Of a DNA stretch of 64,000 nt, positions 46,693-56,269 are shown piece after piece. Made by a program: the position numbers and the translations under genes. Each line of letters opens with the position of its first letter. Position 1 is the first letter of the stretch. The notes beneath the pieces were generated by a model. It was not told where the DNA came from. It saw nothing but the letters and a program-made list of their open reading frames with translations, and made no database searches. Source of the DNA: Pelomonas sp. CA6 (GTDB lineage: Bacteria > Pseudomonadota > Gammaproteobacteria > Burkholderiales > Burkholderiaceae_C); NCBI RefSeq assembly GCF_022549225.1, contig NZ_JAKZFD010000013.1:62001-126000 (forward strand), read 5' to 3'.

Positions 46693-47268
46693 TCAGCGCC
46701 GCGGCGGCAGGTCGAAGATCAGACAGGTGGTGCTGGCGTGGGCGTACAGCTTGCCGTCGGGCCCCACCAGGTCGGCCTCGGCGGTGGCCATCTGCCGGCC
46801 CACGTGGCGGACATTGCCGATCGCGCGCACCAGTGGCACGCGGTCGGACAGCGCGCGCACCAGGTTCAGCTTGAGCTCCAGCGTGGTGTAGCCGCGTCCG
46901 GGGTCCAGCGTGGTGTGCACCGCGCAGCCCAGCGCTGAATCGAGCAGCGTGGCGAACCAGCCGCCGTGCACCGTGCCCAGCGGGTTGTAGTGGCGAAAGC
47001 GCGGCTGGCCCTGGAACACCGCCTGGCCGGGCGCGACGGACAGCAGCAGAAAGTCCAGCGTATCGGCGATGGGCGGCGCGGGCAGTTCGCCGTCCAGCAT
47101 GGCCTGCATCTGCTGCAGGCCGGTCTTGCCGGCGAGCTGCTCCGGGCGGGCCACGCCCTGCTCGGGGCGCAGGCGGGCGCGCACCGCGGCCTCTTCGGCC
47201 TGCCAGCGCGCGAGGACGGCGGCGAGGTCCTCGCCGGAGGTGGAGGTGGGCTTGACGGCTTCTTGCAT
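46693..47268 (-). CDS. PaaI-type hot-dog acyl-CoA thioesterase
   Basis: 191 residues. The N-terminal ~50 residues are charged and helical, and the rest is a PaaI-like hot-dog fold: YNPLGTVHGGWFATLLDSALGCAVHTTL with the HGG motif and catalytic Asp, then YTTLELKLNLVRAL and HVGRQMATAEADLVGPDGKLYAHASTTCLIF. The substrate is probably an aromatic or medium acyl-CoA. It is divergent from the marR gene and probably controlled by it through the operator between them. Confidence 0.9.
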   Translation of the reverse strand: MQEAVKPTSTSGEDLAAVLARWQAEEAAVRARLRPEQGVARPEQLAGKTGLQQMQAMLDGELPAPPIADTLDFLLLSVAPGQAVFQGQPRFRHYNPLGTVHGGWFATLLDSALGCAVHTTLDPGRGYTTLELKLNLVRALSDRVPLVRAIGNVRHVGRQMATAEADLVGPDGKLYAHASTTCLIFDLPPRR

Positions 47269-47293
47269 CGCGAGGGTCGGTCCGGGTTGATGG

Positions 47294-47320
47294 TTGTAGA
47301 TGCAATCGTTGCAGCTACAA
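47294..47320. promoter_or_regulatory. Palindromic operator between the thioesterase and marR genes
   Basis: TTGTAGATGCAA-TCG-TTGCAGCTACAA: two 12-base arms that match at 11 positions as an inverted repeat, centred in the 59-base gap between divergent starts. MarR proteins bind such sites and repress both directions. AT-rich against a GC-rich background. Confidence 0.8.
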
Positions 47321-47327
47321 TGGTTTC

Positions 47328-47807
47328 ATGTCAAGCAAGTCCGCGTCATCCGAGGCGGTGCTGGGGGCGGTTCCCGGCCCCAGCGGCTGCACCAACTTCA
47401 AGCTGCGCCAGCTCACGCGCCGCGTGTCGGGCTTTTGCGAGCCCTTCTTCGCGGACAGCGGGCTCACCACGGCGCAGTACGCGCTGTTGTCGCATGTGTT
47501 GAAGCTTGGGCCGATCGCGCCGGGCCAGCTGGCGCGCAAGATGGACCTGGACGCGTCCACGCTGTCGCGCAACCTGCAGGCGCTGCTGGAGGCCGGGCTG
47601 GTCGAGATGGGGCCGGGTGACGACAACCGCAGCCGGCTGCTGTCGGCCACGCCGGCCGGCGCGGCGCTGCGCCGGCAGGTGCAGGCGAGCTGGAAGAAGG
47701 CCCAGCGCGCGTTGAACGAGCGCCTGGGCGAGGCGCGTGTCCAGCAGCTGCACCAGCTGCTGGACGAGTGTCTGGCGCTGATGCGCCAGGAAGCGCCCGA
47801 CGCCTGA
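47328..47807 (+). CDS. MarR-family transcriptional repressor
   Basis: 159 residues. N-terminal Gly/Ala-rich tail, then a winged helix: LTTAQYALLSHVLKLGPIAPGQLARKMDLDASTLSRNLQALLEAGLVEMGPGDDNRSRLLSATPAGAALRRQ, the recognition helix being LDASTLSRNLQAL and the wing GPGDDNRSR. It probably represses itself and the divergent thioesterase. The inducer is unknown. Confidence 0.92.
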   Translation: MSSKSASSEAVLGAVPGPSGCTNFKLRQLTRRVSGFCEPFFADSGLTTAQYALLSHVLKLGPIAPGQLARKMDLDASTLSRNLQALLEAGLVEMGPGDDNRSRLLSATPAGAALRRQVQASWKKAQRALNERLGEARVQQLHQLLDECLALMRQEAPDA

Positions 47808-47821
47808 GCGTCCGCGCGGCC

Positions 47822-49423
47822 TCAGCGGGCGGCCGGCTGCGCCTTCGCCTGCCGGCGCAGCGTCACGGCGTCGACGGCCAGCACCTCGCGCGACTGCCCG
47901 GGGCGCAGGCGGAACACCGCCAGCGCCGTCTCCACCTCGCGCGAGCGCTCCAGCAGGCGGGCCGAGCTGCCGGCCAGTTGCTGCACCAGCGCCGCGTTCT
48001 GCGTCGTGATGTCCTCGATGTCGTGCATGGCGTCGTGGATCTGCGAGATCCCGCCCAGCTGCTCGCGTGCGCCGCGGTCGATGTCCTCGATCAGGTGGGC
48101 CACGCGCTGCACCGAGGCCAGGGTCTGGTCCATGCGCTCGCGCGCCTGCGCGGTCTGGCTGGAGCCAGCCTCCACCTTTTCATGCGCGGCCTGCGTGAGC
48201 TGGCGGATCTCGCGCGAGGCGGCCGAGCTGCGCTGCGCCAGCGCCCGCACCTCGCTGGCCACCACCGCGAAGCCCTTGCCATGTTCGCCGGCGCGTGCCG
48301 CCTCCACGGCAGCGTTCAGCGCGAGCAGATTGGTCTGGAAAGCGATGCCGTCGATGGTCTGGCTGATGTCGCCGATGCGTTGGGACGAGCGGGCGATCTC
48401 GGCCATCGTGGCGTTCACCGACTGCACCACCTCGGCGCTGCGCTGCGCCACGTCGCCGACCTCGCGGACCGTGGTCGCGGCCTGGTCCGCGCTGGCCGTG
48501 CTGTGGCGCACGGTACCGGTGATCTGCTCCACGCTGGCGGCGGTCTGCTCCAGGTTGGCGGCCTGCGCCTCGGTGCGGCGCGCGAGGTCCTGGTTGCCCT
48601 GGGCGATCTCGCGGCTGACGCCGGCCATGCGCTGCAGCTCCGCCTGGGTGTCGGACACCAGCGCGCGCATGTTGACGCTGAGCTGGCGCAGTGCGGCCTC
48701 CAGCTGCTCGGTCATCGCGCGGCCCTGGGCCGGCAGTTCGCGGCTCAGGTCGCCCGCGGCGAGCTGGTTGGCATAGCGGTTGACCACGCGCAGCGCGGCG
48801 GCACAGCGGCCGCTGGACCACCAGGCCAACGCCAGCGCGGCCGGCAGCAGCAGCGCCAGGGCCTGCGCGGGCGTCAGCTGGCTGGCGAACCAGCCCAGCG
48901 CGGCCATCGCGAGAAAGGCCGGCGTGCCCGCGAAACGCTGCGGGCGCAGGCTCGCCAGCCAGCCGCGCCAGCCCCCGTGCAGCACGCGGCCGCGGTGCAG
49001 GCGGATCGCGCCGGGGCGCTCGCGCATGCGGGCATACAGCGCCTCGGCCGCCTGTATCTGCGCGCGGCTGGGCTCGGTGCGCACCGACATATAGGCCACC
49101 GGCTTGTCGCCCTCCATCAGCGGCGTGACATTGGCCGAGACCCAGTAGTGGTCGCCGTTCTTGCACCGGTTCTTCACGATGCCCGACCAGGGCAGGCCGC
49201 GCTCGATCGTGGCCCAGAGGTCGCGGAAGGCTTCCTCCGGCACATCGGGGTGGCGGATCAGGTTGTGCGGCTGCCCCAGCAGCTCCTCACGGCTGTAGCC
49301 GCTGACCTCGATGAAGGCCGCGTTGCAATGCAGGATGCGGCCCTTCAGGTCGGTGGTGGAGACCAGGGCCTGGCCTGAAGGGAAGGGGTGCTCGCGTTGG
49401 GTGACGGGCTCGTTGACTCTCAT
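47822..49423 (-). CDS. PAS-domain methyl-accepting chemotaxis receptor, Aer-like
   Basis: 533 residues from the ATG at 49423. The PAS domain (~25-130) has [41 protein letters not shown] and [21 protein letters not shown], typical of Aer FAD-binding PAS. Two hydrophobic helices (~175-215) hold it in the membrane. The MCP signalling tip [44 protein letters not shown] is in the last third. It would sense redox or oxygen in the cytoplasm. It is convergent with marR (14-base gap). Confidence 0.92.
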   Translation of the reverse strand: MRVNEPVTQREHPFPSGQALVSTTDLKGRILHCNAAFIEVSGYSREELLGQPHNLIRHPDVPEEAFRDLWATIERGLPWSGIVKNRCKNGDHYWVSANVTPLMEGDKPVAYMSVRTEPSRAQIQAAEALYARMRERPGAIRLHRGRVLHGGWRGWLASLRPQRFAGTPAFLAMAALGWFASQLTPAQALALLLPAALALAWWSSGRCAAALRVVNRYANQLAAGDLSRELPAQGRAMTEQLEAALRQLSVNMRALVSDTQAELQRMAGVSREIAQGNQDLARRTEAQAANLEQTAASVEQITGTVRHSTASADQAATTVREVGDVAQRSAEVVQSVNATMAEIARSSQRIGDISQTIDGIAFQTNLLALNAAVEAARAGEHGKGFAVVASEVRALAQRSSAASREIRQLTQAAHEKVEAGSSQTAQARERMDQTLASVQRVAHLIEDIDRGAREQLGGISQIHDAMHDIEDITTQNAALVQQLAGSSARLLERSREVETALAVFRLRPGQSREVLAVDAVTLRRQAKAQPAAR

Positions 49424-49549
49424 CGCTGAAACTCCGGCCGCCAAGGAAATTGACGGCGATCAAGCATCAGGATGACAGGCCGGCGCTGCCCGTCGCTTGA
49501 CAGTCGTCAAGATGGGATACGGGTTGCCCCGGATCTGCCCAGGATGTCA

Positions 49550-49581
49550 CAAAGACCCCGGCCGACTGGGGTGTCGGCCGT
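49550..49581 (-). terminator. Rho-independent terminator after exonuclease III
   Basis: On the minus strand CGGCCGAC-ACCCCA-GTCGGCCG forms an 8-bp stem, then GGG and TCTTTGTG. It follows the xthA stop by about 67 bases. Confidence 0.65.
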
Positions 49582-49647
49582 GCGAATGCAGCAATGATGG
49601 GGCGAATGGCGCCTGACCATTGCCCCGGGTAAACCCTTTGTCGGGCC

Positions 49648-50412
49648 TCAGCCCAAGGTCACCAGCACCGGCGCGTGGTCGCTGGGCCGCTCGTTCTTGC
49701 GCGGCAGCTTGTCGATGACGCAGGCCTGCACCTGCGCGCGCAGGCCCTGGCTGACCAGGATGTGGTCGATGCGCAGGCCCTGGTTCTTGCGGAAGGCCAG
49801 GTTGCGATAGTCCCACCAGCTCCAGCTCTTGGGCGGCTGCTCGAAGAGGCGGAAGGCGTCGCTGAGCCCCAGCGCCAGCAGCGCCTGGAAGTGCGCCCGC
49901 TCCTCGGGCGTGCAGTGGATCTGGCCGGCCCAGGCCACGGGGTCGTAGACGTCGCGGTCCTCGGGGGCGATGTTGAAGTCGCCCAACAGCACCAGCTTGT
50001 CGTGGTGCTGAAGCTCTTCGGCCACCCAGCGCTCCAGCGCCTCCAGCCAGGCCATCTTGTAGGCGAACTTGTCACTGCCGGGCGCCTGGCCGTTGGGAAA
50101 GTAGGCGCCGATCACGCGGACACCGTCCACCGTGCCGGCGATCACGCGGGCCTGCTCGTCGGCAAAGCCGGGGATGTTGCGCAGCACGTCGGCATGCGGG
50201 GCGCGCGTCAGCAGCGCGACGCCGTTGTAGGTCCGCTGCCCGAACCAGCTCACCTGGTAGCCGGCGGCCTGGATCTCGGCGACCGGGAACTTGTCGTCGG
50301 TCAGCTTGGTCTCCTGCAGCACCAGCACCTCGACGGGGTTTTGTTCCAGCCAGGCCAGCAGCTGCGGCAGGCGCACGGCGAGCGAGTTGACGTTCCAGGT
50401 GGCTAGCTGCAC
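49648..50412 (-). CDS. xthA: Exodeoxyribonuclease III
   Basis: 254 residues, GTG start preceded by AGGAAGAG. AP endonuclease and 3' exonuclease in base excision repair. Metal and catalytic sites: ATWNVNSLAVRLP, VLVLQETKLTDDKFP, VIGAYFPNGQA, LLGDFNIAPEDRDVYDP, WWDYR and the C-terminal DHAPVLVTLG. Normal length. It stands alone between a chemoreceptor and the sensor kinase. Confidence 0.96.
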   Translation of the reverse strand: MQLATWNVNSLAVRLPQLLAWLEQNPVEVLVLQETKLTDDKFPVAEIQAAGYQVSWFGQRTYNGVALLTRAPHADVLRNIPGFADEQARVIAGTVDGVRVIGAYFPNGQAPGSDKFAYKMAWLEALERWVAEELQHHDKLVLLGDFNIAPEDRDVYDPVAWAGQIHCTPEERAHFQALLALGLSDAFRLFEQPPKSWSWWDYRNLAFRKNQGLRIDHILVSQGLRAQVQACVIDKLPRKNERPSDHAPVLVTLG

Positions 50413-50530
50413 ATCTCTTCCTAGGTGGTTGTCTTGAAAAGGACGGACCGCGTTTCACGGCCCGGGCTGCTCTCGGCCCTGAGCCTGGCGGACATCAGCG
50501 GGCCTCAGCGGGTGCCAAGGCGCCCATTGT

Positions 50531-50569
50531 GAAAGAAAACAGGGCCCTTGGCGGCGGCGCGGGGCCCTG
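50531..50569 (-). terminator. Rho-independent terminator of the sensor kinase gene
   Basis: Minus strand CAGGGCCC-14-base loop-GGGCCCTG followed by TTTTCTTTC, four bases after the kinase stop. Confidence 0.8.
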
Positions 50570-50572
50570 GGA

Positions 50573-52603
50573 TCAGATCGGCTGCGCGCCGCGCAGCGGC
50601 AGCATCAGCGCCACGCAGATGCGGCCCTGCTGGCCGGCCGCCTCCAGGCGCGCCAGCCCGCCATGCAGCCCGGCGATGCGGCGCACCAGGTAGAGCCCCA
50701 GTCCGGCGCCCGGCGACTGCTGGGCCAGGCGGCCGCGGAAGTATTTTTCGAACAGGCGCGGCACCTCGTCGGCCGGGATGGGCTCGCCCGGGCTGGTGAC
50801 GGCCAGGCGCAGGCCGCCGTCGGCGGCGACGCCGGCCTCCAGCTCCACCGGGCGGTCCGGCGGGCCATGGCGGTCGGCATTCGCGAGCAGGTTGCGCAGC
50901 GCCACCTGCAGCAGCCCGGGGTCGCAGTGCAGCGACGTTGGCAGGCCGGTTTCATGAAGCTGGATGCGGCCCATGGGCCAGTCCGCGACCAGGTCGTCCA
51001 GCAACTCCACCAGCTCGTCCCGCGAGCATTCGCGCGGCTGGAAGGGCGCCTGTCCGGTGTCCATGCGGTCCGAGGTGAGGTATTCGTCCACCAGCACCGT
51101 CATGCGCTGCGCCGCGGCGCGCAGATTGGCGCAGCGCGCCAGCGTCTTCTCGCGCGCCGCATCCAGATTCTTGGCGATCTGCTGCGCGGTGGTGTTGATG
51201 ATGGCCAGGGGGGTGCGGAATTCGTGCGAGACCATGGCCACGAAGTCCAGCTGCGACTGCTTGGCGCGGCGCTCCGTGTCCAGCGCGGCGCGCAGCTCGA
51301 TCTCCAGTCGGTGGCGCTGCTCGATCTCCAGGCGCAGGTCGGCGGTGCGCACGCGCACCTCCCGCTCCAGGTTGTCGTTGTGCCGGCCCACGACTTCCAC
51401 CAGATGCTGCTGGGCGGCTTCCTTCTCGCGCCGGATTGCGTCGTAGCGCCGGTTCAGCCGCTCGCTCATCAGCACCATGTGCAGCAGCGTGCCCAGCGCC
51501 GCGGCATTGGCCGTCCAGGCCGTGGTGGGCACATAGCCGAGGTTACGCAGAAAGCTGATGGCGACGCCGACGTGGTAGACGCCGAAGATCAGCAGAAAGC
51601 TGCGCGCCTGGCCCTCGTCGCGCGGCAGCAGCCACAAGGCCAGGCCGACCAGGGTGGCGATCCCCAGCATGGCGGACACCTGCATGATCGCCATCGCTTG
51701 GCCGTTGTACCCGCTCAGCGACAGCATGGCGGTGGAGAGACTCACCAGCAACGCCACCCGGTTCAGTGCCGAGGTGACGCGCGGCCAGCGCGGCGCGGTC
51801 TCCAGCTGCATGGTCGCGAAGCGCATGCCGATGGCCACGCCGATGCACATGTTCACGCTCAGCAAGCCGTCCGAGAAGCGCGCCGGCAGGTCCAGCAGCT
51901 GCTGCGGCAGTCCCGCGGTGAGAGCCTCCACCAGCAACGCATTGCCCACATAGAGCAGGTACCAGCCGCTGATGGGCTCGCGCGTCATCTGCCAGAACAG
52001 CGTATGGAAGATCAGCAGCAGCAGGCCAAAGCCCAGGCCCAGGCCGTAGAAGAGGTATTCGCGGCGCGCGTCCGCGGCATAGGTTTCCGGAGTGGCCAGG
52101 CTGATGCGCGTGGACATCGCATTGCGGGTCTGCAGGCGCAGCAGCAGGGCCGTGGGCTGTGCGTCGTCCAGGCGCAGCGGCAGCTGCAGGTTGCGCGCGT
52201 CCACGGCCCAGTGGGAGCGGCCGATCTCTTCGCCGGACTGCTGCTCGAGCTGCCAGCGGCCCGCGGCATCGCGCCGGTACAGGCGCACGTCGTCCAGCAG
52301 CGCATGGCTGAGCTGCAGCAGCCATTGCGCCGAGGCCGTGGCCGGCCGCTGCACCTCCAGCCTGACCCAGATCGCGTCGGTCGTGTAGCCGGCATTGACG
52401 GCGCCGGGCAGGGCCTTCCAGCCCTGCGCGGCCACGGCTTGTTCGGCGTCCAGCCGGCCCTGGGGGTCGCGCAGCATCGACAGATGGCCCAGGCTGGCGA
52501 CGCTGGCCTGAGGGTCCAACATCAACGGGGCGGCGAGAACGGGGCAGATGGCGGCGACGAGCAGGACCAAGCCCGTCAGCAGACGACGAACGAAAGGGCG
52601 CAT
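50573..52603 (-). CDS. 7TMR-DISM sensor histidine kinase
   Basis: 676 residues. Signal peptide, a periplasmic DISMED2-type beta domain (~30-170: WVRLEVQRP..., ARNLQLPLRLDD), seven transmembrane helices (~185-385), a coiled linker, then HisKA with the phospho-accepting His in FVAMVSHEFRTPLAIINTTAQQI near residue 459. HATPase_c follows with N-box LRNLLANADRHGP and G-box GAGLGLYLVRRIAGLHGG. It likely senses a carbohydrate or envelope ligand and signals to the divergent response regulator. The ligand is unknown. Confidence 0.92.
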   Translation of the reverse strand: MRPFVRRLLTGLVLLVAAICPVLAAPLMLDPQASVASLGHLSMLRDPQGRLDAEQAVAAQGWKALPGAVNAGYTTDAIWVRLEVQRPATASAQWLLQLSHALLDDVRLYRRDAAGRWQLEQQSGEEIGRSHWAVDARNLQLPLRLDDAQPTALLLRLQTRNAMSTRISLATPETYAADARREYLFYGLGLGFGLLLLIFHTLFWQMTREPISGWYLLYVGNALLVEALTAGLPQQLLDLPARFSDGLLSVNMCIGVAIGMRFATMQLETAPRWPRVTSALNRVALLVSLSTAMLSLSGYNGQAMAIMQVSAMLGIATLVGLALWLLPRDEGQARSFLLIFGVYHVGVAISFLRNLGYVPTTAWTANAAALGTLLHMVLMSERLNRRYDAIRREKEAAQQHLVEVVGRHNDNLEREVRVRTADLRLEIEQRHRLEIELRAALDTERRAKQSQLDFVAMVSHEFRTPLAIINTTAQQIAKNLDAAREKTLARCANLRAAAQRMTVLVDEYLTSDRMDTGQAPFQPRECSRDELVELLDDLVADWPMGRIQLHETGLPTSLHCDPGLLQVALRNLLANADRHGPPDRPVELEAGVAADGGLRLAVTSPGEPIPADEVPRLFEKYFRGRLAQQSPGAGLGLYLVRRIAGLHGGLARLEAAGQQGRICVALMLPLRGAQPI

Positions 52604-52698
52604 TGCGACCGATTATCCGTGCCGCCTCCCTGGGGGATCGACGGACTGGGCGACTGGCGCAGTGACAATCCTCACGACTGTGGCGCGGCGCTTCGATC

Positions 52699-52718
52699 TG
52701 CTCAGATTTGCTCAGATT
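52699..52718. promoter_or_regulatory. Tandem 10-bp direct repeat between the kinase and response regulator genes
   Basis: TGCTCAGATT occurs twice in a row, exactly one helical turn apart, 31 bases before the response regulator start. OmpR-class regulators bind such direct repeats, so this may be an autoregulatory site. Confidence 0.5.
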
Positions 52719-52748
52719 GACGCGTGAGGGCGCCCCTACCCTCAGCGC

Positions 52749-53441
52749 ATGCATGACCTGATCCTGCTCGAAGACGAGACGGTATTGCGGGACGAACTCG
52801 GCGAGTTCCTCCGCGACGCCGGCTATCGCGTCGACGTCGCAGCCTCGCTGGACGAGTTCCGGCGCGCCTACGACCCGGCGCGGCATGCCATGGCGCTGAT
52901 CGACCTGGGGCTGCCCGACGGCGACGGCCTGACCCTGATCCGCGAGCTGCGCGAGCAGGGCCGCCAGCTGGGCATCGTGGTGCTGACCGCGCGCGGCGCG
53001 GTGCGCGACCGCATCGCCGGGCTGGACGTGGGCGCCGACTACTACCTGCCCAAGACCTCCGATCTGGACGAAATCGCGGCCACGCTGGCCGCGATGTCGC
53101 GCCGGCTCGGCGATGCCCCGGCGCCGCAGCCGCAGGACGCCTGGGTGCTGGAGCTGAGCCCGCGCCGGCTGATGCCGCCGGGCCATGCGTCGGTCGCGCT
53201 GTCCGAGCAGGACCTGGTGGTGCTGCGCGAGCTGATGCGCGAGGCCGGCGGCATCGCCAGCCGGCAGCAGATCGTCGAGGCGCTGGGCGAGGACTACCTG
53301 TCCTATGACCAGCGTCGTCTCGACACGCAGATGCGCCGCCTGCGGCGCAAGGTGAACGAGGCCACCGGCCTGGTGCTGCCGATCAACACGGCACGCAGCG
53401 CCGGATACCGCTTCCACGCCAAGGCCCTGATCCGTCCCTGA
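52749..53441 (+). CDS. OmpR-family response regulator
   Basis: 230 residues. The receiver has acidic residues E8 and D9, phospho-acceptor D52 (IDLGLPDGDG), Thr in VLTARG and Lys in PKTSD. The winged-helix DNA-binding domain (~135-228) has LSEQDLVVLRELMREAGGIASRQQIVEAL, RRLDTQMRRLRRKVNE and SAGYRF. It is divergent from its likely kinase and 100 bases upstream of the two-partner secretion operon on the same strand, so it may control adhesin export. Confidence 0.93.
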   Translation: MHDLILLEDETVLRDELGEFLRDAGYRVDVAASLDEFRRAYDPARHAMALIDLGLPDGDGLTLIRELREQGRQLGIVVLTARGAVRDRIAGLDVGADYYLPKTSDLDEIAATLAAMSRRLGDAPAPQPQDAWVLELSPRRLMPPGHASVALSEQDLVVLRELMREAGGIASRQQIVEALGEDYLSYDQRRLDTQMRRLRRKVNEATGLVLPINTARSAGYRFHAKALIRP

Positions 53442-53540
53442 GCCGGGACGGCCCTTTCCCGCTTCCTCCCCGATGGGGCCGGGCTCGCGTGGCGAGCGCC
53501 CGGGCCCCGGGGTCTCCCTCCATTCAAAGACGTCGTTGAC

Positions 53541-55307
53541 ATGAAGCCTTCCAAGAAAGACGGCCTGCGCCGCCAGCCCCTGGCCGCGCTCCTGATGCTG
53601 GGCCTGGGAACGGGTGCCGCGCTGGCGCAGACGCCCGACGCGGGCTCACTGTTGAACCAGCAGCAGCGCCAGGCGCCGCGGTTGCCGCGTCCCATCGGGC
53701 CAGAGGAGCTGATCCGCGCGCCGCGCCCCGCGCTGCAGGCGCCGGGCGGCGCGCAGGTGCGGCTCGAGGGCCTGCGCTTCAGCGGCGCCACCGAGCTGCT
53801 GCCGGCCGACTGGCTGCAGGCCCTGGCGGCCGAGTCGCGCGGCCGGCGCTATGACTTCGCCGGGCTGCAGGCGCTGGCGCAGCGCGTCACCGACGAGCTG
53901 CGCGCGCGCGGCTGGATGCTGGCGCGTGCCTACCTGCCCGAGCAGGACCTGGGCAGGGGCGAGCTGGAGATCGCGCTGCTGGCCGGCCGCGTGGACGTGC
54001 CCATGGCCGGGGCCGTCGTGCAGGTGGTGCCGGGCGCGCGCGGGCTGCGCCTGCGCCCGGGCAGCGTGGAGCGCATGGCCGCGCTGCGGCTGCAGGAGCG
54101 CGGCGCGCTGCGCGAGGACGAGCTGGAGCGCGTCATGCTGCTGGTCAACGACCTGCCCGGCGTCTCCGCCCGCGCGCGCCTGGAGCCGGGCGCGGCGTCG
54201 GACAGCACGCGCGTGCACATCGACGTCGAGGAGGGCCCCTGGTTCGGCGGCACGCTGTGGAGCGACAACTACGGCAGCCGCGATACCGGGACGGCACAGC
54301 TCAACGGCCAGTTCATGCTCAACGACCTGCTGGGCGGCGGCGAGCAACTGGCGACCCAGCTCACCGTGGCCGAGGGCTCGCGGCTGCTGCGCGCCCACCT
54401 GCGCCAGCCCCTGGGCGCCAGCGGGCTGCGCGCCAACCTGGGTGCGTCGACGATGCGCTACGACATCCGCCGTGGCGTCGGGGCGACGGCCGGCATGGAA
54501 GGGCGCTCGCAGACCTTCAACGCCGGGCTGAGCTACCCGCTGGTGCGCAGCCGCCTGCTCAATGTCTATGCGGCCGCGGACGCCACGCGCAAGCAGCTGG
54601 CCGACGAATCCAACGCCGGCAACATCCGCGACAAGCGCGTCAGCAGCCTGGCGGCCACGCTGTCGGGCGACCGCTTCGACAACTGGCAGGGCGGCGGCCT
54701 GACGACCTGGAGCGTCACGGCCACGGTGGGCAGCGTGAACCTGGATCGCAACGCCGGCGACGCGCTGGGCGACCGGCTGGGCTACCAGACCGCAGGCAGC
54801 TTCCACAAGCTCAACATCGGTGCCAGCCGCATGCAGCGCCTGGGCGGCAGCCTCAGCCTGCTGGCGTCGTTCAACGGGCAGTGGGCGGGCAAGAACCTGG
54901 ACTCGTCCGAGAAGATCATCCTGGGCGGACCCAACGCGGTGCGCGCCTATTCGGGCAGCGAGGCGCAGGGTGACAGCGGCTGGTTCGGCACGCTGGAGCT
55001 GCGCTACGACTGGGCCGGCGGGCTGCCCTGGGGGGCGCTGCAGCTGCAAGGCTATGTCGACGGCGGCCAGGTCCAGCTGCACCAGGACACGCGCGGCCTG
55101 CCCATCGCGACGGCCACGGGCCGCAACCGCTACGGCCTGGCCGGCGCCGGCCTGGGGCTGACGCTGAGCAAGCCGGGGCGCTACCTGGTGCGCGTGGGCC
55201 TGGCGCAGGCGCTGGGCGACAACCCCGGCCGCAGCGTGCAGGGGCTCAACGCCGACGGCGGCGACGGCCGCCGGCGCGGCTGGGTCCAGGGCCTGTGGTG
55301 GTTCTGA
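53541..55307 (+). CDS. TpsB/FhaC-type two-partner secretion transporter
   Basis: 588 residues with a signal peptide (ALAQ). POTRA domains (~70-225) include VRLEGLRFSGATELLPADWLQAL and RVTDELRARGWMLARAYLPEQDLGRGELEIALLAGRVD. The Omp85-type barrel follows with LWSDNYGSRDTGTAQLNGQFMLNDLLGGGEQL and the conserved LGGPNAVRAYSGSEAQGDSGWFGTLELRYDW (loop 6-type RAY motif), ending in aromatic WWF. It moves the TpsA adhesin encoded two genes downstream across the outer membrane. Confidence 0.93.
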   Translation: MKPSKKDGLRRQPLAALLMLGLGTGAALAQTPDAGSLLNQQQRQAPRLPRPIGPEELIRAPRPALQAPGGAQVRLEGLRFSGATELLPADWLQALAAESRGRRYDFAGLQALAQRVTDELRARGWMLARAYLPEQDLGRGELEIALLAGRVDVPMAGAVVQVVPGARGLRLRPGSVERMAALRLQERGALREDELERVMLLVNDLPGVSARARLEPGAASDSTRVHIDVEEGPWFGGTLWSDNYGSRDTGTAQLNGQFMLNDLLGGGEQLATQLTVAEGSRLLRAHLRQPLGASGLRANLGASTMRYDIRRGVGATAGMEGRSQTFNAGLSYPLVRSRLLNVYAAADATRKQLADESNAGNIRDKRVSSLAATLSGDRFDNWQGGGLTTWSVTATVGSVNLDRNAGDALGDRLGYQTAGSFHKLNIGASRMQRLGGSLSLLASFNGQWAGKNLDSSEKIILGGPNAVRAYSGSEAQGDSGWFGTLELRYDWAGGLPWGALQLQGYVDGGQVQLHQDTRGLPIATATGRNRYGLAGAGLGLTLSKPGRYLVRVGLAQALGDNPGRSVQGLNADGGDGRRRGWVQGLWWF

Positions 55308-55324
55308 ACGACGGGAGGCAAGAC

Positions 55325-56245
55325 ATGACCCCGTCATCCATGCCCCGGCGCATCGCCGGCCTTGCTGCCGCGCTGGCCTGCGTGCTGGCGCTGCCCGTCC
55401 ACGCTCAGTCCGCGGGTGCCGCCAGCGCCCCGTCCTCCCAGACTTCTTCGCCGTCGTCGTCCATGAGTACCGCATCCCAAACACCGCTGTTCTACCGCCA
55501 GCTGGTGCCTTTCGACACCCAGGCCCATGGCCGCCTGGCGCTGCCGCCGAGCGCGCCGGACTACCGCTTCGCCGCGCAGACGAATGCCATTCCGCTCGTC
55601 GCCGGCGAGGTGGCCGCCGCGCTGCGGCACTACCCCATCGTCTTCGTCAACGCGCCCGGCCAGGCCACGCCGCTGCTGGGCGTGCTGGTGGGCACGGGCG
55701 ACGGGCGCAACCTCTACGTCGGCGCCGACGGCCAGTGGCGCGCGCGGACCTACATCCCGGCCTATGTGCGCCGCTACCCCTTCCATGCGCTGCGCGTGCC
55801 GGGACGCGACGAGGTGATGCTGGGCATCGACGCCGCCGCGCCGTGGCTGGACGCGGGCGGCCCGCCGCTGTTCGGCGCTGACGGCAAGCCCAGCGCGCGG
55901 CTGGAGCAGCTGCGCGCCTTCGCGCAGGACTTCCAGCGCCAGGGCGAGATCACCGAGCAGCTGGTCAAGCAGCTGCAGGAAGCCGGCGTGCTGGAGGCCA
56001 GCGGGCTGCGCATCGCGCCGCCGGGCGGCGGCGAGCCGCGCCAGCTCAGCGGCTTCATGGTCGTGAGCGCCGCCAAGCTGCAGGCGCTGGACGCGCCCAC
56101 GGTGCACCGCCTCCACCAGAGCGGCGCGCTGGCGCTGGCCCATGGGCAGCTGATGTCGCTGGGCAACCTCGGCGAGCTGTTGCCCGCCGCCGAATCCCCG
56201 CCCGCCGCCAAGCCCGCCAAGGGCAAGGGCAAGGCCGCCAAGTAA
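55325..56245 (+). CDS. Exported SapC-domain protein
   Basis: 306 residues from the ATG at 55325, after GGGAGGC. A signal peptide (IAGLAAALACVLALPVHAQS) and a Ser-rich linker (to ~55) precede a SapC domain: PLFYRQLVPFDTQAHGRLALP, DYRFAAQTNAIPLVAGEVAAALRHYPIVFV, LLGVLVGTGDGRNLYVGADGQWRARTYIPAYVRRYPFHAL. The C-terminus is Pro/Lys/Ala-rich (PAKGKGKAAK). SapC proteins are usually found without a leader, so export here is unusual. Spacing of 17 and 24 bases places it in the TpsB-TpsA operon; a periplasmic helper or modifier of the adhesin is inference. Confidence 0.85.
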   Translation: MTPSSMPRRIAGLAAALACVLALPVHAQSAGAASAPSSQTSSPSSSMSTASQTPLFYRQLVPFDTQAHGRLALPPSAPDYRFAAQTNAIPLVAGEVAAALRHYPIVFVNAPGQATPLLGVLVGTGDGRNLYVGADGQWRARTYIPAYVRRYPFHALRVPGRDEVMLGIDAAAPWLDAGGPPLFGADGKPSARLEQLRAFAQDFQRQGEITEQLVKQLQEAGVLEASGLRIAPPGGGEPRQLSGFMVVSAAKLQALDAPTVHRLHQSGALALAHGQLMSLGNLGELLPAAESPPAAKPAKGKGKAAK

Positions 56246-56269
56246 GAACCCCCGATCGATTGCACCGCC

